Source: Rhododendron vialii (lineage: Eukaryota; Streptophyta; Magnoliopsida; Ericales; Ericaceae). Taken from it: 64,000 bases of DNA. The position numbers and the translations under genes are program-made. Of this stretch, positions 1 to 12,374 are shown piece after piece. Below the pieces are notes generated by a model, which saw only the letters and a program-made list of their open reading frames with translations, was not told where the DNA came from and did not search any database. The stretch spans positions 13,300,501 to 13,364,500 of the forward strand of contig NC_080566.1 in the NCBI RefSeq assembly GCF_030253575.1, read 5' to 3'. Numbering within the stretch: position 1 is the stretch's first letter; each line of letters begins with the position of its first letter.

Positions 1-3000
1 CCAAAACGCAAGTATCGATGGGAAAATTGTTTGTCCATGTGTGAAGTGTGGAAATGGCAGATGGGTGACGCGATCTAAGGTAGTAGACCATCTAGTATGT
101 GACGGTTTTATCAAGGGTTACACAAAATGGATAGCTCATGGAGAAGCTATGTCATCTACTACAACTGCTTCGATTCCCACTAATTCTGGTAATGCTTTGG
201 GCACAAATAATAGCATGCGTGAGATGCTGTATGATACATTCGGGATCTCAAATAGAGATATTGGTATGGATGACGTGCCAAATAATGTAGAGTTGTTGAA
301 TGCAGATGCTAAAAAATTTTATAAGTTGGTAAGTGATGCCCAAAAACCTTTGTACCCTGGGTGTAAAGAGTTTTCAAAGCTTTCATTGCTCGTTGAACTA
401 TTTCACAATAAGTGCCTTGGAAAATGGACTAACGACTCATTTACCAAGCTACTTCGAACGTTCAACAGGGTAATTCCAGAGGGTGAGAAATTGCCCAACT
501 CATACTATGAAGCGAAAAAAGTGTTGGGGGAATTGGGTCTCTCGTACAAAAAGATTCATGCTTGCCCTAATGACTGCATGTTGTATTGGAAAGAATGTAT
601 TGATGATACAGAATGTCATGTATGTCATGAACATAGGTAGAAAACCGTTGACAATCATGAAAGAGCAGAAGGAACCTCAACGAAAAAGCGTAAAAAGGTC
701 CCCAGAAAGGTTTTACGCCATTTTCCATTGATACCAAGGCTACAAAGGTTGTTCATGTCGTCAAAGATTGCATCTTTTATGAAGTGGCATGATGAGGGTC
801 GCACCAAAGATGTTTGCATGCGTCATCCTGCCGATTCCCCTGCTTGGCAGACTTTTGACTTCCAACATAAGGAATATGCTACAGATTCACGTAATGTTAG
901 ACTTGGATTAGCGTCAGATGGATTTAATCCTTTTGGGATGATGAGTGATGTGCATAGTACATGGCCTGTCATCTTGATGCCATACAACCTGCAACCTTGG
1001 ATGTGTATGAAACAACCGTACTTCATAATGTCGTTGCTTATACCCGGTCGTTCAGCACTTGGAAATAGCATTGATGTTTATTTGCAACCATTGATAGAGG
1101 AGCTGAAAGAGTTATGGGGGGTCGGAGTAGATACATTTGATGCTTCAACCAATCAAAATTTTAAGATGCATGCTGCCTTAATGTGGACTATCAATGATTT
1201 TCATGCATATGCAAATTTGTCTGGGTGAAGCACTAAAGGGCGTCTTGCATGTCCATCATGCCATAAAGACACATGTTCTTCATGGTTGAAGTATAGTGGG
1301 AAGCATATCTACATGGACCATCAACGATTCTTGGAGGATAGTCATATGTTTAGACGAGATAAAAGGTCGTTTAATGGAAAGGAAGAACGTCGGAAGGCAC
1401 CTTGTCGCTTAACTGGGTTTATGATACAAGACCAGCTAAAAGGCGTTCAATTTAAGTTTGGAAAGCTAGTTAAGGATAATCCTAAGTTGCCATTCAACTG
1501 GAAGAAGCCTAACATATTCTTCGAATTACCTTATTAGAAAGATAATTTATTGCGACACAATCTAGATGTGATGCATATAGAAAAAAATGTTTGCGATAAT
1601 GTGCTTGCGACATTGTTAAATTTGGTTGGGAAATCAAAGGATCATTGGAAGGCACATCAAGATTTAAAAGATATGGGCATTAGAATTGAACTTCATCCCA
1701 TAGAAAATGAATCAGGTTGAACATACTTGCCTGCTACATGCTTTTCAATGACTAAAAAGGAGAAAGATATCTTTTACAAAGTCTTAAAAAATGTAAAAGT
1801 TCCAAATGGGTATGCTTCAAATATTTCAAGGTCTTTCCGGGACAAAGAAAATAAAGTTTCTGGGATGAAGAGTCATGATAATCATAGTCTGATGCAGCAA
1901 TTGCTCCCATTAGCATTGCGAAGAGTATTACCTAAGCAAGTGCGGTCCCCTTTGATTAAATTGTGCAATTTTTTTAGAGAATTGTGCAATAAAGCTCTTC
2001 ATGCTCGTGACTTGATCCGTTTGGAGAAGCAAATTGCAATAACCTTATGTGAGTTAGAAAGGATTTTCCCCCCATCATTTTTTGATATCATGATGCATTT
2101 ACCAATTCATTTGGCTACTGAGGCCAAACTTGCGGGGACGGTTCATTATCGTTGGATGTATCCCATAGAGAGGTTTGTTTTATCTTATAGAATATTTTCA
2201 TTTTCGTTTATTCATGATATCTCATTTAGTTTTCACTTAGTATTGCCAACTTTTGCTAATAATAGGTATTTAGCAACATTGAAGTCATATGTGCGAAATA
2301 AAAATCGTCCTGAGGGTTCCATTGCGGAAGGATATTTGGCAGAGGAGTGCTTGACGTTTTGCTCTGGGTACTTGGAGGAGGTTGAAATGAGGTTTAATCG
2401 AGTGGGTAGAAATGATGATGAGGGTAGTACTGTTGCTGCAAGGTTGCCTATTTTCTCAACACAAGGACGGCCATTTGAAAAAGTAGTGACAAAAATCTTG
2501 GATCAGGAAACGTTAGCGAAGGCACATCAATATGTGTTGTTCAATTGTGACGTGGTAGACAAATTTTCCAAGTAAGAGACTCACTAAAAATAATTTATTT
2601 TTGGTTGTATCATAGGAAAGTTGTATTTTTATTACTCATATAATTAACTTGAATGTGCAGTTAACACCAGACCATGATAAGAAATCAAAATTCTCGTCGT
2701 TTATGGGAAATCCCCAACGTATGCATACTGAAAAGTTTGCATCATGGTTTGGAAACCACGTAAGTATATTGATGATATGTACTTCCTTTTTTTCATTCCT
2801 TCTAGATAAGCATTTTTTAAAAATCTATTAGTTGTTCAAAATAGGTTCAAGACTTGCAACTTGCAAAGGATGAATAGCTTTCTGAAGAGCTTAAAGCTCT
2901 AGCTCTGGGTCCAGATGATGTAGGGAAGAGATATAGAGGATATCTTATAAATGGTTTCAAGTTCCACACACGAGAAGTTAAGAGGAGAAGAAAATTTCAG

Positions 3001-3526
3001 AATAGTGGGGTAGTTGTTACTGCAACAACAAGTTTTTCAAGTGCTAGTGACAATAATCCAGTGGTTGGTGATATAGCTTACTATGGCATTTTGACAGATG
3101 TTATTGAGTTGAGTTACTTCGGAGGGAGGAAGGTTGTGTTGTTTAAGTGCGACTGGATGTCAAAAGGCAAAAACAGAAGGCCAGATGAACATGGTTTCAC
3201 TCTTGTCAATTTTGCACGATTGGTACATGTCAATGAGTCTTTTGTTCTAGCTTCTCAAGTACAACAAGCATTTTATGTTGAAGATCCCCTTGATAAAGGG
3301 TGGCATGTTGTGATAAGGACAACTGCTAGAGACGCTTTAATATGAACACAGAGTCATGCATCGATGATGTGGAGACGTATTTGCAGAGTGAGTCATGTGA
3401 TGGTCAATTGCAAAATGATCAAGGTGATATCAATTTGGTTAGAGAAGATGTGCAAGGAACAACTGTAGACACGATTGATGCAACAACAGCTCAAGTGGTA
3501 GAAGGCGATGGAGTCAAGGGGATTTA
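1..3526 (+). pseudogene. TNP2-like CACTA transposase with DUF4218 and DUF4216, stop-riddled
   Basis: The reading starts mid-protein with the N-terminal CxxCxN zinc-ribbon-like motif (VKCGNGRW) typical of plant TNP2 transposases. It continues through the transposase_21 core (CPNDCMLYWKEC at about 570; DGFNPFG, MPYNLQPWMCMK and LMWTINDFHAY at 920-1210; HNLDVMHIEKNVCDN at 1555-1595), then DUF4218 (about 1727-2420, with PPSFFDIMMHLPIHL), and finally DUF4216 (about 3061-3345, with VVLFKCDW and FVLASQVQQAFYVEDP). From 41 to 2575 a single frame is kept, interrupted only by in-frame stops at 638, 1226, 1535 and 1718; another stop is at 2875. A 93-bp intron at 2173-2265 is retained in frame inside DUF4218, and further introns are likely at about 2573-2660 and 2761-2844. 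A frame change near 3340 separates a last piece ending at 3526. The family excises and inserts the element by cut-and-paste in the nucleus. This copy cannot make a full protein. Confidence 0.87.
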
Positions 3527-4891
3527 GAATCCATTACTAGATGCTTATATGATGTTTTCAAAGAATATGTTGCCTTGCCTTTTCTTTTTATTCTTGAAAG
3601 TAGATGCTATTTCGAAAAACTTGAATTTCATTTCAGCAGTGTAGTGTTTTACTTCTCTAGTTTTTGCAAGACTGTTTAGCTGAAGTAGATACTTGTTTTC
3701 TTTGCAGATACTTGTTTTCTTTGCCTTTGTTAAGCACTGATGCATGGTTACATTATTGCCATTAATTAGTTGTGTAGCTTCTCTTGTAGCTTCAAATGAT
3801 TGAGTTTTATGAGAAAAAAATTCTTCCTTGAATACAAAGAATATGCAGTTGAGTTTCTTCAACTTTCCTTATTTATTTCGCTGTGTCTAATCATAAATAT
3901 ATTTGAACTCAGATTCTCAAGCAAAAAAAATGGCAACTATAATGAAAGCTCTTGAGCAGGTGGCATACATTTTCTTTCTCTTTTGTATCTCTTGAGTAGG
4001 TGGCATGTATCTGTTTACTAGTTCTGTTTTACATGTTTGGTCAAATCTGGAAAGAATATGCTTGGAAGCTGGTGTTTTATGTGTTTGATGCAGTGACCAT
4101 TTTGAGGTGAGATTGATATATATTTGCTATTGGGGCACATCCCCAGTCTTCTCTTTTCAACTCCTAACATTTGGGAGGGCTAAGAGATATGAAGGTTGAG
4201 CTCTTGTTTGACTGAGATTGCTGCAGTAGAAGGCTAAGAGATGCTAAAATAGCAATGGTTTTGACGTTTTTCCCTCAAGCTGTATGGCTGTCTGCTAAAG
4301 GTGGCATTTGATGTATTTGGGGCTGTTGTATGATAAGCCTAATTTGAGTTTGGTTTGCTGTATTTGGAGCTTCTGCTGCTGTGTCACTCTTAATGGGATA
4401 ACATTCATGATGTGTCTCTATCTGGAATGTAAGGATGAAGTTAGACTGTGATTGGAAGTTGTCCATTCTGTTTGGATGTGCTCAGAGGCCTATAAGTCTT
4501 TAATCAAGTTTTGAATCTTATGTGGATCTTTGTTGCTCAAGAGTAGATGACTGTGTTTCTCTTGCTGTGATGGTTACTAGTGCTTTAAGTCTTTGTGGAG
4601 CTGTTAATGGGATAACATTCAGCCCTTTTGTGACTTTTTGATCATGTGTCCAGTCCAACTAAAACTCATGGGTTTTTTTTTTTATTGGTAGTTATTTTTT
4701 TATCTTATGCCATCTTTCATGGAGATTACTGTTTGAAACTTTAGTAAGTTCCGATTTCGTATTCTTAGTAGACTTCTATAAATTTTTTATTTGGATCCTA
4801 GTGAAGTTTGTTGACTAGTAGTTTTTATTTAAGTTAATCTCAACGAAGTTGGTTTTATGTGACACTTTAAAATGCCTTAACAAAAACAGAA
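3527..4891. other. Non-coding interior of the CACTA element
   Basis: No convincing coding region. Two stretches are repeated elsewhere in the element. About 3675-3815 (TAGCTGAAGTAGATA, then the CTTCTCTTG-AGCTTCAAA run) recurs at about 7305-7375. About 4690-4880 (CTTTAGTAAGTT, GTTGACTAGTAGTTT) recurs at about 10220-10440 downstream of the second gene. A 19-bp direct duplication (AGATACTTGTTTTCTTTGC) lies at about 3685-3722. The shared pieces suggest that the regions after the two genes are related copies, so the element may be composite. Confidence 0.5.
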
Positions 4892-5284
4892 AGTCTAGGT
4901 ACACCGCATGAAAATGCAATGACCACCCACCGCGCTCCTATTGGGGCCCACTCCAGGTTCCAAAAAAATACAGAAAAATATTCATAAATTTTAAAATAAT
5001 AGTTCATGGGTCCTTGTAAAAAATCAATTCCAATGGATATCGGTAGGTATGTTTTTCGGAATTCGTAGGGACGAAACTATTTAGTTTTGCAGTTTCGTCC
5101 TTACAAATTCAAAAAATATATCTACCGATATTCGTTGGAGCTTATTTTTTACGGGGTCACATAAAATATTATTTAAAAATTTATGAATATTTTTCTGTAC
5201 TTTTTTGGTACCCGAAGTGGGCCCTAATAGACGTGCGGTGAACGATCACCGCAAAATCCATGCGATGGCCGTAGTGCTGCTCTA
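4892..5284. mobile_element. Foldback MITE, about 390 bp, long inverted arms
   Basis: Two arms of about 170 bp are inverted copies of each other around a centre near 5085. The left arm runs from GGGGCCCACT through ATATTCATAAATTTTAAAAT to GGGACGAAACT. The right arm reads, in reverse complement, GGGCCCACTTCGGG, ATATTCATAAATTTTTAAAT and GGACGAAACTG. It has no coding capacity. Outer boundaries are approximate and no clear target duplication was found. It is inserted inside the CACTA element, so it is younger than that element or came with it. A second foldback at 29867 begins with a similar AGTCTA terminus. Confidence 0.7.
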
Positions 5285-5319
5285 ATAAAAAGTAATCAAC
5301 TTTATTTTTTATAATTAAA

Positions 5320-6470
5320 ATCAACATTTCCTAATCAACTTAATAGGGCATCTTTGCCCCTCTACACAAAGAGCAATATCTAAGAATATAATATGTTATA
5401 TATTTTTTGATCATCTTCGATACGATTATTTAGCCGACCTCAATAAGAAAAGAAAACTACTTCAACAGTCGAGGCCGTTGATTTTGTTGTGCTTAATAAT
5501 TAAATCATTATTGTAGAAATTTGGTTCAATCGGGTTTTGAAAGCTCCTTGATTGGGATGCAATTTATTTTTTGGATGATATTTATCATCCGATCAAATGT
5601 ATAATGATACTCGATCAACTACATTCTCGTTAAGAATTCTTGTTAAGAATGATGAACTCCGTAATATGTAAAAGACAGATGGTTCAAATCAAAAAATATA
5701 GAATCTGGTGGGATCGGGTCATGCAATCTAATACTTTAATGTCTCAGGATGCATCAAATGTTGTCCGATGAGGCGGTCGCACATATCCGATGATCTCCGA
5801 TTTTGGTGACAATGATGGAATCAGTGAGACGTGAAATCCTAACGATTCAGATCAACCATTGTAAAAATTGAGTTGGTAATGACCTTTTAAATCTTATACG
5901 TTCAATGTAATTCTTAAAAAACTAAGTCTTGTGTTGTACTTGAACGTACGTTAGCCATTTGACCGTGATAGAATTACAATGATCTAGACCGTTGCTTATG
6001 TTTTCCTTGTTGATTATATCATTCTTGTAAAAATTTGTCTCAATTGGGTTTAGAAAGCTTCTTTATCGAGACACAATTTATTTACAAAGTGGGTTTTTCT
6101 GTCCGATCAAGCGTGCAGCGATTCTTGATTAACCTCGTTATTGGTAAGAATGATGTGCTCCATAATATATAAAAGATGGACGGTTTCGATCAGAAAAAAA
6201 AAAACCACTCAGGTGGGGGTAGAGTATTGCAATCTAACACTTTAATGCCTTGGAATGCATCAAATACAATCCAATTAGGCGGTTTCCAATATCCGAGGAT
6301 CTTCGATTTTAGTGATTCTAATCGATCATTATTGAAGTATAATTGGCTGATTAAGTTTAGAATTCGTTACACGAACGAATTTAACATTTTGTAACTAATT
6401 TTTTCCCCTCTTTAAATCAACGTTTTCTATCAACCAAATAATAGGGCATCTTGCCCTTGACGTCGTTCAG
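5320..6470. repeat. Degenerate internal duplication in the CACTA spacer
   Basis: Two diverged direct copies are visible: about 5500-5830 and about 6005-6345. Shared landmarks are AATTTGG/TCTCAAT-GGGTTT-GAAAGCT, GAATGATGAACTCCGTAATAT versus GAATGATGTGCTCCATAATAT, TGCAATCTAA-ACTTTAATG, and GCGGT..ATATCCGA.GATCT. Flanking them, TAATAGGGCATCTT-GCCC occurs at about 5340 and again at about 6440. Both copies are non-coding. The duplication lies just upstream of the 5'-UTR of the second CACTA gene and may contain its promoter. Confidence 0.6.
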
Positions 6471-6479
6471 GACTGGCGC

Positions 6480-7506
6480 TAAAAAATTTTGCCTGATAAT
6501 TTCACCCAAAATTTTCCCTCTTCGACAGGCGCTAAAGTTTCCCGCTACTAGAAGAAGTCTAAAAATTTGGAAGAAAACCGCCCCACGTACATACTCCTCC
6601 ATCTCTATCCCCATCTGGTTTCTGTTTAAAACTCTCTCAAGCTCAATTTGCCGGCCGCGGGATACAAGGTATTTTATAGATTTTGATAATGTTTTTTGCA
6701 ATAATCTGAGTAATTAATCATTATCCTCTGTTAATTGATTGCCAATCAAAAGCTGTTACGTTGAGATTGGGTTTGCATTCTTTTAGTGTTTTAGACTTTC
6801 TTTCTGTTTATGTTGAGAATGGGTTTGCTGATTGAAAGATAGCTAATGTAAACGATTAATTAGGTTTTAGTGTTTCTTTTTGTTTTATACCTCTTGTCGT
6901 ATCATGCTTGGGGATTGGGTTTGCATTCTTTTTTATTTCATAAACCTGGGGGTATTTCTTTATCCTTATTCCATGGGATTATAATATGAACTTCACCAAT
7001 TTTTTATGCCTTTGTGTGTTGGCTAAATTTTTTTTATGCCTTTATCTGATTTATCTCATGGCATGTTTGGGTGTCCCCATTCAATCCACGACATCCTTTC
7101 TCCTTTTGGGTCTAGACATGGGAAGGCGTAGAAATCATTTTCACTCATTAAAACTCTTAGTTCTGTATGTGATATGATAAAAATACGGGAACATAATAAC
7201 CATTAATCTTTGTTGGAAAATGATATAAAGTGGGTTTTTGAGAATGACAGAGAATTGGAGGACCATTGTATGCATACCCATAGAGCTTAGGTGGTAGTAA
7301 CCGTTTAGCTGAAGTAGATAGTTGTGCAACAGTGCAGCTTCTCTTGCAGCTTCAAACGATTGAGTTCTATGATTTCTATAACTTGATTAATACTAATTCC
7401 TTTCAGTTTTTTTTTGAGAATATTCTTAGACCTCAACTTTGTGTTATGCTTTATTCATTAAAATGTTTTTAGGTCATGGCCTTATTCATTAACATATTTT
7501 TAGGTC
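6480..7506 (+). promoter_or_regulatory. Probable 5'-UTR exon and first intron of the TNPA-like gene
   Basis: A pyrimidine-rich stretch at 6570-6668 ends in GGGATACAAG followed by the donor-like GTATTTTATAG. The next protein-coding exon follows an acceptor-like TTTTTAG at about 7500. The intervening 0.8 kb is AT-rich and non-coding, as expected for a leader intron. Just before the ATG, a block of about 36 bp ending in the acceptor (GTCATGGCC-TTATTCATTAA) is duplicated in tandem, giving two candidate 3' splice sites, each followed by ATGGCC. The transcription start is inferred, not seen. Confidence 0.4.
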
Positions 7507-10012
7507 ATGGCCCCAACAACTCGTAATACTGGACAAGTCCATGTACAGCCTAATTCCTCTCAGCCACACCAAGCAGCTATGGATGACACTGCCATTGTTC
7601 AGCCCCTTAACGAACCAGGTAAATGATAAACTCACAAATGCATAGAGCTATCCTTTTCTTTTCTTTTTTGCTACTAACTCATTATCTTGCCATCAATTAG
7701 AAATTGGAATTGAAGAAATTGCAGGTAGTAGGAAAAAATGCAATAGAATTCGAGGTCCCACTTTTATGTGTAAAGTTTGGGGCCAACAAGAAGATGAGCG
7801 TGTGAAAGTTTCATTCAATGACAAAGGACAACCAATTTCCAATAATAGCATCTTGAGCCACTTCTTAGGAACTATAGCAAGAAATGGGAAATATGCGCCT
7901 CTCCACTACAAGAGTTGGCCCAAGATGCCTCGAGTTTATAAGGACGATATGCTTGCATTGGTATTGGTAAGTTTGATAATTATAGCGTCATTTATTTGGA
8001 AGCATATGGCGAGAGATGTCTTTGTATGTGAAATGCCATCACCAACGTTATGAATTTAGAGTGCATTACATCTTGAAATTTTTTGACTTGTTAGCTTGCT
8101 AAATGATCTTTAAAATATTGTGGATTTGTAGCAAAAATTTGATTTCTCTACTGGTCACAAGAGGTAGATCTTGAGATTACTTTCGAAAAAGTGGAGAAAT
8201 TGGAAGGCTACAGTGAAGAGGGGCAACTTTGATTCTGACCTACCCACTGAGGAGCATATACATAGTCCTCCGAATCGAGTGCAAGCAGACCAATGGAAAG
8301 AACTTGTTAAGTATTGGCATGGTGATGCGAAGGTATGAGACCTTTGATCTTTACCAATTTAAGTAATCTTAAAATTTGTCCTTACTTCATGAAAACTTTT
8401 TTGCCTCAGAAAGTTAGTGATAAAAATAAGGATAGTCGAGCAGGGCAATCTACTATTTATAGGATGGGCAAAACTCCGCTAGCCATAGTAAGAGAGGCTG
8501 AGGTACGTAATCTTAGAAATTTGTTGACTATTTGTACTAGAATCAAAAATTTTATAAGTAGTATGAGATTTTACTTTTGGTATGCTCACAAGCAAAAAAC
8601 CTCGGCCATGATCCATCGCGTGCACATTTATTCCTTACTTGCTTCACAAACAATGGCAAAATCTCAAATGAGGAATTGAGAAAAAAAATAGTGCGTTTCT
8701 CCAACTTTTTTCATACATAAACTTATGTTCTTAGATTCCAATAATAACATAAATTATTTTGTTCCAGGAAAAAATGAAAGAGTTGTCCAAACAAGTTCCA
8801 GAGGGTGAACTTGATTCTTCTGGTCCTAATGATGTATTTTCCCAAGCTATGGGCAAAGAGAAATCTGGAAGTGTGCGCATGTATGGGCTAGGGGTTTGCC
8901 CATCTGATGTTTGGGGTGAAGTGCCTAGCAGTGGCACATCTTATAGGATGTCAATGGAGTGGAAGGCAGAGCTAGATAAAACAAACAAAAAGTTGGAAGA
9001 GCTAACAAATTTATATGTGCAGAGTCATACAAATGGGGGTAACACCTCAAACATTCTAGTCACATCTCCGAACCAACAGATTGGTTCTCTACATCTCTTT
9101 CCCAATGAGGATGAGTTAAGGTAAAACTATTTTCATGGTAGTGAGTATTCTACGATTAAAGTCAAAAAAATTTATTGGAGCTAGACCATGCACTGATGTA
9201 ACCTAAGTTTCTAAATACAACTAAGCTTACTAAGACTTAGATGGTTATTCTATTGTTAAAGTCATCTAAGTGTATTAGAAACATATTGCTTGATTAAATT
9301 AGTCTATGGATTATCTAATGAAAATCCAGTTTCCCTGGTTGGATGGCATTTAACATTTTAAACATGCATGCTTAATTGTGGAATCTAATATTGTGTTAAG
9401 TGTAGCTCATTTTTTTAGCACTTACAACGATAATTGATTGTAGAACACCTACACTAGATGTGCTGATATTAGCTTGAACTTAAAAATGTGTGGCACTATT
9501 CTCTTCCTCTTTTTGTTTGATGGGGTGGGAGAGGGACGAGCTCGCATATGTCTGGGTTTGAGTTCTTCCCACTACTAGAGTCTGAGGCAATCTTATGCCT
9601 ATTTTGTTTGACATGAACTGGCATTGTAGTGAACTGGACAGTGCATTCTACTAAGCTGATAGAGTCAATTCCATAAGGATACGAATAGCTAAAATGGATG
9701 GTGAATGCCGTAGGCATGGATAATTTGTTAGTATAAATTTGATGTTGCAGAATTTCAATATGATATTTTCTTATTGATTGATGCTAGGTGGGGGATTATG
9801 TTAATTTTAAGAGCATAGCCAACCCAACAGATGTTGTAGGCAAAGGGCCGATCGCTAGTACGGATCCTTCTACAGAGGTTGGTGGAGAAGAACTTGGAGC
9901 TAATTGGTGTGAGATTTATGTTCAAGTCCCAATCAGATGGGATGAGCATTTGATGAGGCCATACGAAGGCCTTAAGACCGTTGGCGATACCATCGGTACT
10001 CCAATAGCATGA
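7507..10012 (+). pseudogene. Transposase_24 (Ptta/En/Spm) second CACTA gene, TNPA-like
   Basis: Spliced pieces give the plant Transposase_24 (PF03004-type) protein. Exon 1 starts with MAPTTRNTGQ at 7507 and ends at 7618. Exon 2 (7701-7966) holds the hallmark RGPTFMCKVWG and LGTIARNGKYAPLHYKSW. Exon 3 (8132-8332) reads QKFDFSTGHKR then a TAG stop, then RLLSKKWRNWKATV and PNRVQADQWKELVKYW. Exon 4 (8410-8502) follows, then about 8592-8690 (HDPSRAHLFLTCFT when read in frame) and 8768-9122 (MKELSKQVPEGE to FPNEDELR). The last exon (9788-10012) reads VGDYVNFKSIANP to RPYEGLKTVG and ends where the family usually continues with a tryptophan. The family is thought to bind subterminal repeats and help the transposase. 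The exon-3 stop makes this copy doubtful, although alternative splicing could bypass it. Confidence 0.75.
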
Positions 10013-10678
10013 CCTATTTCATTGGTATGTTTAATGCCCACTATTGTCCTTCCTTTTTTTAATTCATACTATAAAACAATAAGTTTTAAAACTGTGTATC
10101 TGGTTTTTGTTTTGATTAGGTAGTGAAAGATGATGATAGTTGCTTTATGGACTAAATGAGATCACTTGGAAGATTCCTAGTAGATAGAGTTATGGCATAT
10201 GGATACTGAACTTATAAGTTTTGTTTTGTTTTTTACTAGTGGTTGTTTTTTTGATACCATGGCATCTCTCATGGTATTCTTCTAGTTTTTTGCTGGAAAC
10301 TTTAGTAAGTTTCTTAGAAGTGAAGTTTGTTTTCTAGTGGAAGCGTTAGTTTCTTAAAACTGTTTCTGTTTCATGTTTCGATTTTTGAATTTGGATCCTT
10401 GTGAGTTTGTTGACTAGTAGTTTCTATAGAAGTTAATGACTATGGCTTGTTGCATGGACATGGTTGGGAAAAAAATTGAAATTAATTTTGGTTTCGTTGT
10501 ATTGTCATTTGACCGTGTACTACAAATGGGAAAAAAAGAGCAACACTTTAGAAGGAACTCAAAAGTGCCGTGAAAGCTATTCTCTTGACTTTACAGACGA
10601 TGGTTTATGCGGCAGTTTGTAATGCCTTAATAGGGCGTTGGAATGATTTTCGGAATATCTGTAGTGGCACCAAAAAAT
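10013..10678. other. CACTA 3' untranslated and spacer region
   Basis: No open reading frame of interest. It shares diverged sequence with 4690-4880 of the same element, and the first weak copies of the AAAGTGC-type subterminal motif appear from about 10540. Confidence 0.4.
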
Positions 10679-11180
10679 GCCTTGATAAGTAATCTATGTG
10701 GCACTTAGAAATGCAGCAAGAAAGAGCTTTTGAGGCTCTTTTAAGTGCCTCGATAGGTAATCTATGCGGCACCTAAAAGTGCAACATTGCAGCACCAAAA
10801 AGTGTAAAGAGAAAGAGCTTTTGAGGCTCTTTTAAGTGCCCCGAGAGGTAATCTATGTGGCACCTAAAAGTGCAGCAAGAAAGAGCTTTGGAGGTTCTTT
10901 TAAGTGCCTCGATAGGTAATCTATGCGACACCTAAAAGTGCAGTGAGAAAGAGCTTTGGAGGCGCTTTTAAGTGCCTCGATAGGATCTATGTGGCACCTA
11001 AAAGTGCAATGAGAAAGAGCTTTTGAGGCTCTTTTAAGTGCCTCGATAGGTAATCTATGCGACGCCTAAAAGTGCAGTGAGAAAGAACTTTGGTGGCTCT
11101 TTTAAGTGCCTCGATAGATCATCTATGCGGCATCTAAAAGTGCAGCGAGAAAGAGCTTTGGAGGCACCTTAAAGTGCCAC
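10679..11180. repeat. Subterminal tandem array of about 68-bp units
   Basis: About seven units run head to tail, each built as GCCTCGATAGG-TAATCTATG-CGGCACCTAAAAGTGCAG-AGAAAGAGCTTT-GAGGCTCTTTTAAGT. Most spacings are 65-70 bp; one unit is lengthened to about 90 bp by extra CACCAAAAAGTG sequence. The array ends 100 bp before the CACTA terminus. Each unit contains GTGCC/GGCAC and AAAGTGC/AAGTGCC motifs in both orientations, the arrangement expected of binding sites for the element-encoded DNA-binding protein. Confidence 0.8.
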
Positions 11181-11283
11181 ATAATAAGTGCCGGTGAAGC
11201 ACCCCAATATACAAACTGCCCCAAAAGGCCTCTTTTCGACGCAGTTTTGAGTGCCCTATAAAGCCATTTTTGTTGTAGTACCT

Positions 11284-12371
11284 TGCCCACTGGAAGCTCT
11301 TGGTATCGCAACAACTGAAACTAATTGAACCATACTCTAATATAAGTAGAGGCAATATGGAAATCAAGGGCTTCTTCAATTCAATAACAAAGTGTATCTA
11401 CAACTAAAACTAATTGAACAATACTGTCCAGAAATCGAACAAATAAATGGGAAGATGAATTTTCAAACTCAACAACTTCTTGCTAGATCCTGGAGTTAAA
11501 GCACCAGCAAAAGAGAGGTTTCCAGCAAAGCATTAAAGTGATGAAAAGTTAGACTCTAATTTGACATTGAACAACCCAGTATCCTTCGAAAAACTGGATA
11601 TTCGGAAAACTGGATATCCTCTAAGCAAAGGTTCAATATGTTTGGCTAAATTTTCTTTGCAATTGTTACAATAAGCCTGGATATTAACTGTATATTCCAT
11701 TTACAGTATTAGTTCCTTATTTTATCCAAGTTGGATATCCACTATGTATATTCCCAGTTTCAAACATCCACTCTATATATTCCATGAACTTTTCTCACGA
11801 ATATCGCTTGGTGGAATAATGGAAGGGCAACAGGAGCAATTCATCAAACGCCTTAAGTGCAATTAGTATTTATCAAACTCCAGAGCATGATATTAAACAT
11901 ATAAGCAGGAAAAGCTTCAATGTAGATTCACCATGTGTGTGTGAGAGAGAGAGAGCAATACACATTTTTTTGGAAACTTATCAGTGGATCCTACCGGAGT
12001 GAACTTTTAATTTCGAAACCAACCGACTGGATGTCTTTTGGCATTCTCTTCTCCAGAATTCAGTCTTGGAATGAAAACAGAGGAGAATCAAGAAGCTAAT
12101 TCAAGGGAACTCTCGACAATCGAAGAGTTGAGAGGAAGGAGGATATTCGTGAGGCTCTTTAAATGGTCTGGGAGAGTTGTGAGAGATGCAACAGTTGTCG
12201 TTTGCTTCAAGAGAACACTATAAACGGCAGGGGAATGCATTTTTTGAGGGATGCAATGCAACAGTTGGAACGTGGTGAGGGTGTAGGAGGCAGCGTGTGT
12301 TGAGGTAGATTAAGGGGTATTTTTGGAAGGTTTTGGCTTCACGTTTTTATAAGTAGAATAGAGTAGATTTC
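11284..12371. other. Intergenic, no gene seen
   Basis: AT-rich sequence without a recognisable coding region or transposon terminus. It contains a short (GT)n(GA)n tract at about 11935-11956. It separates the CACTA element from the CPSF73 copy A upstream region. Confidence 0.4.
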
Positions 12372-12374
12372 TTA

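Larger units (their letters stand above)
1..11280 (+). mobile_element. CACTA (En/Spm) DNA transposon, right-hand part
   Basis: The window opens inside a large CACTA element. It carries the two genes expected of the superfamily in the same orientation: a TNP2-type transposase (1-3526) and a Transposase_24/TNPA-like gene (7507-10012). The right end is visible at 11280. Read inward on the minus strand, the terminus is TACTACAACAAAAATGGC, one base away from the canonical CACTACAA start, and it is preceded by an array of ~68-bp subterminal repeats, which is where TNPA-type proteins bind in En/Spm. The left end lies outside the window, so full length and the 3-bp target duplication cannot be checked; the candidate right duplication is cct at 11281-11283. 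A foldback MITE sits inside at about 4.9-5.3 kb. Both genes contain stops, so this copy is probably not autonomous. Confidence 0.85.

Noticed and set aside
5763..5790. CCGATGAGGCGG considered as a hammerhead ribozyme core
   Set aside because: The CTGATGA core is not exact and no GAAA box with flanking helices follows; the duplicate at 6.28 kb does not conserve it.
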